64,000 nt of DNA from Carallia brachiata (Eukaryota; Streptophyta; Magnoliopsida; Malpighiales; Rhizophoraceae): assembly GCA_021464245.1 (NCBI GenBank), contig JADCRB010000001.1, positions 3,516,829-3,580,828 of the forward strand, in the 5' to 3' direction. A program made the position numbers and the translations under genes. This document shows positions 60,258 to 64,000 of this stretch, one piece after another. The notes under the pieces are model-generated. The model was not told the origin of the DNA. It saw nothing but the letters and a program-made list of their open reading frames with translations, and ran no database searches. Every line of letters begins with the position of its first letter. Positions within the stretch are counted from its first letter, which is position 1.

Positions 60258-61257
60258 AAAACCTCGATCCAAACCCGTTTCGATCCTAAATCACACACCA
60301 AATACGTTTCTAAACTTGTTTTCCATCGTCCCTAACCTTAAAAATCACAAAAAAATCAAAAAAAATCACACAAATCCTAAAATCAACTTCTGATTTCTGT
60401 CCCCCGCCGCCGCCGCCGCCTAACCACCGCCCGCCGCCGTACGCGCTGCCGCCTGCCATCGGCAACACCAGCCACCCACCTTCTCTGACCCACAAACGCC
60501 CGATCTGCCCACCCCTTTTATCCACGCGCCGGAATACCACCGGAACGGCCGCCCGACTCCTTTGCTTTTCCTCTTCGCGCCGCCGCTCCTCGTTGCCTGA
60601 TCCTTCGTCGCCGACGCTTGAACCTGGTTCGAAAAAGCTCCTCATCGCCCGATCTAACCTTTTCCGTCACTATCATGGCTTGATCGGTCATCCTTGACGC
60701 CATTCGATCATCGGTTTCAGAATGCCACCTCTGTTCCGCCGCGAGTAGCCCATTGCCCCCTTCGCCGGCGCTACCCAGACGTCCCTTTGGCCACCCCGCG
60801 ATTCCCTGCCCTCGCCGGAGCCATTCTTCACCGTCCCTGGAGCTCGTTGACGTCGCCGGAGTCTGCCGCCGGCAGCCGGAGTTGTTCCACCGTCGCTGGA
60901 AAAGAACCTGCATCATTAAGTTTATAATTTTTAAGTTTAAGGTAATTTTTTCCTTCATTGAAATTTTGATCAATTTTGAAGTCAGTTTAAAATTTTAGTA
61001 AATTTGTGTTTGGTCCAAAAAAAAATAATAATAAATTGCCTTCTATTTTATTACCCAATATTTAATGTTCCTTATACTGTCCACCTTTTCACTACCTCTA
61101 ACTTTACCATATTTTAGTTTATTGCCCTTACCTTTGTTGTCCCGTGACATTATCATTCATTCACCATATTTTATTTTGATTTGTGCATCATAGTAGTTTA
61201 TAATTATTATTACTTTTTGCAATTAGTGTTGATCTCAGCATAATTCTTTCACAAAAT
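60258..61257 (+). other. Retrotransposon leader with a G/C-rich insert
   Basis: The first 140 bp and last 330 bp are A/T-rich, but 60398-60905 is strongly G/C-rich with a CCG run (60404-60420). Frames on both strands are open across it because of composition; none carries a recognisable domain. It could be a captured host exon. Confidence 0.45.
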
Positions 61258-62515
61258 ATGGTTAATACCCGAGAAATAGCCAAATCTGCTACCAAGCCCA
61301 CTTCTGAAATAGATGAGCTTCGAGCTGAAGTTCACGCCGCACAATCTGCCTATCAGTCCGACATGAACAGCCTTAGAAACGACTTTACTAATTTGTCCAC
61401 CGAACTGAATGCCATTTTAAAACGTTTGGATAAACAACCAGTAGACGAATCTGTTGGACAGCCAATTGAGGCAACCCATGTTGAGGGTTCTGTCAATGCC
61501 CATTTTCCTACGCCTCACCCACAGGATCCTAGGAATTTAGTCACCCTAAGACCAACTGTTAGGTTTCCCCCCGATGGAAATCTACATGGACGTATTGATG
61601 AAGAGGATTTTTATCACGATGCATTTCCTACACGTCATGTCCCTAGGGGTACACGTAGGCATCCTATTCATGAATTGCATGATGATATGCGTGATGATTT
61701 GCGTGATGTTGTGCATACTCGAGTTCATGATAGGTATCATAGGCCACAGCACATGCATGCACGTCCAGATCACAATGACATCACTAGGAAGATCAAGTTA
61801 GATGCTCCTGAATTTAATGGTGAATTGAATGCTGAAGTGTTTCTTGACTGGCTTGATAGTTTAAAGGATTATTTTGCATGGTATGACATGAATGATTTTG
61901 AGCGTGTTCAATTTGCAAAGATGAAATTGGTAGGGTCAGCTAGAAAATTCTGGCAAAATAAACTTCGTAGAGCTGAACGTTTAGACGAGCCTCCTATCAT
62001 CTTATGCTAAGTATGTTCTCTCCTATCATAGGAGTCAACTCTATTCTCAGCTTCTAAATTTTAGGCAAATGACTTCTAGCGTTACTGCATACATGTCTAA
62101 ATTCGAAGAGCTTCTGCATAGATGTGAATTGTATGAAGATCCTTACCTCACTCTAAACCGTTTTGTTAATGGTCTCAAGCCTGAAATCCAAAAGGAGATT
62201 CTCTTACTTGGTCCTGATTCTTTGGAAGAAGCTTATCACAAGGCTTTAGAGGTTGAGAAATACATCAAGACCTCTTCATTCACGCGCTCGTCCCCTTCTG
62301 TTGGAGTGCGCGCAACCAAAACCTCCTTTTCTTCTGGTTCCATTTCTCAAGTCAAACCTGTCAATCCTTCCGCTTCTTTGCACTATACTCCTTCCACTTC
62401 TCGTCCGATACGCTCTGCTCCTGAATCTCGTGCGAGTAACACTTTCGTTGAGTGTTTCCGTTCCATAAAAAGGGTCACATTGCCTCTCGTTGTCCCGATC
62501 GTGCTCTCATTATAG
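61258..62515 (+). pseudogene. gag: Ty3/gypsy gag, frameshifted
   Basis: ATG at 61258 opens 250 codons. The retrotransposon gag (capsid) domain begins near KIKLDAPEFNGELNAEVFLD and continues LDSLKDYFAWYDM. The frame closes at 62008-62010 where a short deletion seems to have removed part of the capsid. The remaining capsid (VNGLKPEIQKEILLL, YHKALEVEKYI) continues in the next frame from about 62030. A second shift near 62460 falls inside the zinc knuckle, so the CCHC motif is not intact in any one frame. In an active element this protein packages the RNA. This copy cannot make a full one. Confidence 0.75.
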
Positions 62516-64000
62516 ATAAGGAGTTTGATGATCTCTCAGGGAGCGAAGATCAAGTTGTTGATCCCTTAGAGTACTCTGGTGAAGATGATGAATTCATTGA
62601 GGACTTTGTGGATGATGACCAGCATTGTGCTGTTGTTAGGTGTGTTTTGTCTACTGTTGTGGACAATGATACGTGGAAACGAACAAGCATATTCCACACC
62701 TACATTCGATCTGGAGATTGCAGTTGTAAGTTGGTTATTGATGGAGGGAGTACCATGAATGTTGTTGCGAAATCTGCTCTTTCACGATTAAACCTTAAGG
62801 CAGAATCACATCCGCAACCATTCCGTGTAGCTTGGGTAAATAAAACCACCTTACCAGTCACTGAGCGGTGTTTAGTACCCATCCAGTTAGGTAACTATAA
62901 GGATAAGGTTTATTGTGATGTTCTGCCCATGGATGTAGCTCATATTCTTTTAGGTCGTCCTTGGCTCTATGAACTTAATGTGACCAATCATGGTCGGGAG
63001 AATACTTATGTCTTTAAGTATGAAGGCAAGAATATCATTCTGAACCCAGCTAAAGGTCTTCACATTTTAGATCATAAGGCCTTTGAAAGGGAGTTAGAGA
63101 GTAATGATTATTTGATAGTTGTTATTTCCAAAGAGGTTATTCCACATTCGAGCACACCTCGAGCTGCTCTTCCTTCTGCTTTTGATAAATTACTCAAAGA
63201 ATTTGTGGATATTATGCCTGATGACCTTCCCAAGGAGCTCCCACCCATGCGAGACATACAGCATGCCATTGACTTAGTTTCTGGTTCACAGTTACCTTAT
63301 CTTCCACACTATAGGATAAACCCAAAGGAACGTGAAGAATTAAATAGGCAAGTAGAAGAATTGTTGTCTAAGAGCTTTGTACGACATAACTTTAGTCCTT
63401 GTGCTGTTCCTGCTTTGTTGACCCCTAAAAAGGACGAGTCATGGAGGATGTGTGTTGATAGTCGAGCTATAAACAAGATCACCATCAAGTACTGATTTCC
63501 CATTCCTAGGCTAGAGGATATGTTGGATATGCTAGCTAGTTCTAGTTGGTATTCTAAAATAGACCTTCGTAGTGGGTATCATCAGATACGCATTCGGCCT
63601 GGGGATGAGTGGAAGACTGCGTTTAAGACGCAAGATGGATTATATGAGTGGCTAGTCATGCTTTTTGGGTTATCAAATGCTCCTAGTACATTTATGAGGG
63701 TTATGACTCATGTTCTGAAGCCATTCATAAATCGGTTTCTAGTGGTCTACTTTGATGACATCCTTATCTAGAGTAAGTCTGAGAAAGAACACTTAGATCA
63801 CTTGCGGTTAGTTTTCCTTACTCTTAGAAAGTCTAAACTGTATGCTAAACTGTATGCTAACCTTAAAAAGTGTACATTCTTGCAGTCTGAGGTGTTATTC
63901 TTAGGATTTATTGTTTCTGCTCATGGTATAGCTGCGGATCCTGAAAAGGTTCGGGTCATTCGAGAGTGGCCTGAGCCTAAGTCTCTTACTGAAACTCGCA
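62516..64000 (+). pseudogene. pol: Ty3/gypsy pol (protease, reverse transcriptase), with stops; runs off the window
   Basis: In the same frame as the start of gag. The aspartic protease motif is LVIDGGSTMNVV (about 62730). The reverse transcriptase shows [33 protein letters not shown] and the catalytic VVYFDDILI. Two in-frame stops, TGA at 63493-63495 and TAG at 63769-63771 just after the YFDD box, disable it. A 12-bp direct duplication lies at 63833-63856. Gene order protease then RT, the tRNA-Met site and the RT motifs point to a chromovirus-like Metaviridae lineage. RNase H and integrase would lie to the right of the window. Confidence 0.8.

Noticed and set aside
60310..60973. Long minus-strand open frames in the retrotransposon leader
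   Set aside because: G/C-rich composition removes stops on both strands; no domain or splice signal.
61258..64000. Active retrotransposon
   Set aside because: Two gag frameshifts and two RT stop codons exclude autonomous activity.

Overview
This is nuclear DNA from a flowering plant, most likely a woody eudicot; a Citrus-like genome is a guess from style, not shown. The evidence is high A+T, spliced genes with GT-AG introns, and a dense mix of MITE-like, Helitron-like, Mutator-like and Ty3/gypsy sequences. There is no prokaryotic signal. Most open frames in the window are noise in A/T-rich repeats; the real genes are spliced.

The backbone is a tandem family of ankyrin-repeat/PGG-domain membrane-protein genes (ACD6/ITN1-like), three copies on the + strand. 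Copy 1 (7744-12064) is intact over seven exons. Copy 2 (26309 to about 27230) keeps its promoter, first two exons and 3' flank but has lost everything between. Copy 3 (52726-59001) is open throughout but has two damaged splice acceptors near its 5' end. Each copy is preceded by repeat units of about 1.9-2.4 kb. The unit nearest each gene carries a perfect TGACGTCA palindrome (TGA/bZIP type), which is duplicated in front of copy 3.

The duplicated units also carry a small minus-strand coiled-coil gene. Its first exon is at 270-434, a whole copy broken by a MITE is at 29515-31340, and an orphan second exon is at 16614-16976. Other minus-strand genes are a truncated SIL1/FES1-like HSP70 nucleotide-exchange factor (17657-18097) and a two-exon 69-residue membrane microprotein (27576-27932). 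A small two-exon + strand fragment lies at 19472-19934.

Region by region: 1-1225 first coiled-coil exon and flank; 1226-5841 repeat units with Helitron-like elements; 5842-7577 MITE and promoter; 7578-12300 ANK copy 1; 12300-16613 non-coding with repeats; 16614-20190 orphan exon, SIL1-like fragment, small gene; 20190-24600 repeat units; 24983-27400 MITE and ANK copy 2; 27576-31430 small genes and coiled-coil copy; 31430-34387 repeat unit; 34320-37325 inverted repeat and rearranged fragments; 38001-48084 a 10-kb insertion interpreted as a Mutator-like element carrying a captured DnaJ gene fragment, a roughly 100-bp minisatellite and a roughly 270-bp repeat; 48085-52590 remains of the interrupted unit; 52597-59450 ANK copy 3; 59887-64000 the 5' LTR, gag and part of pol of a decayed Ty3/gypsy element running off the right edge.

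Functionally the window reads as a defence-type gene cluster diverging by tandem duplication, internal deletion and transposon insertion. Exon structures were worked out by hand from frame, phase and paralogue agreement. No alignment or database search was run.
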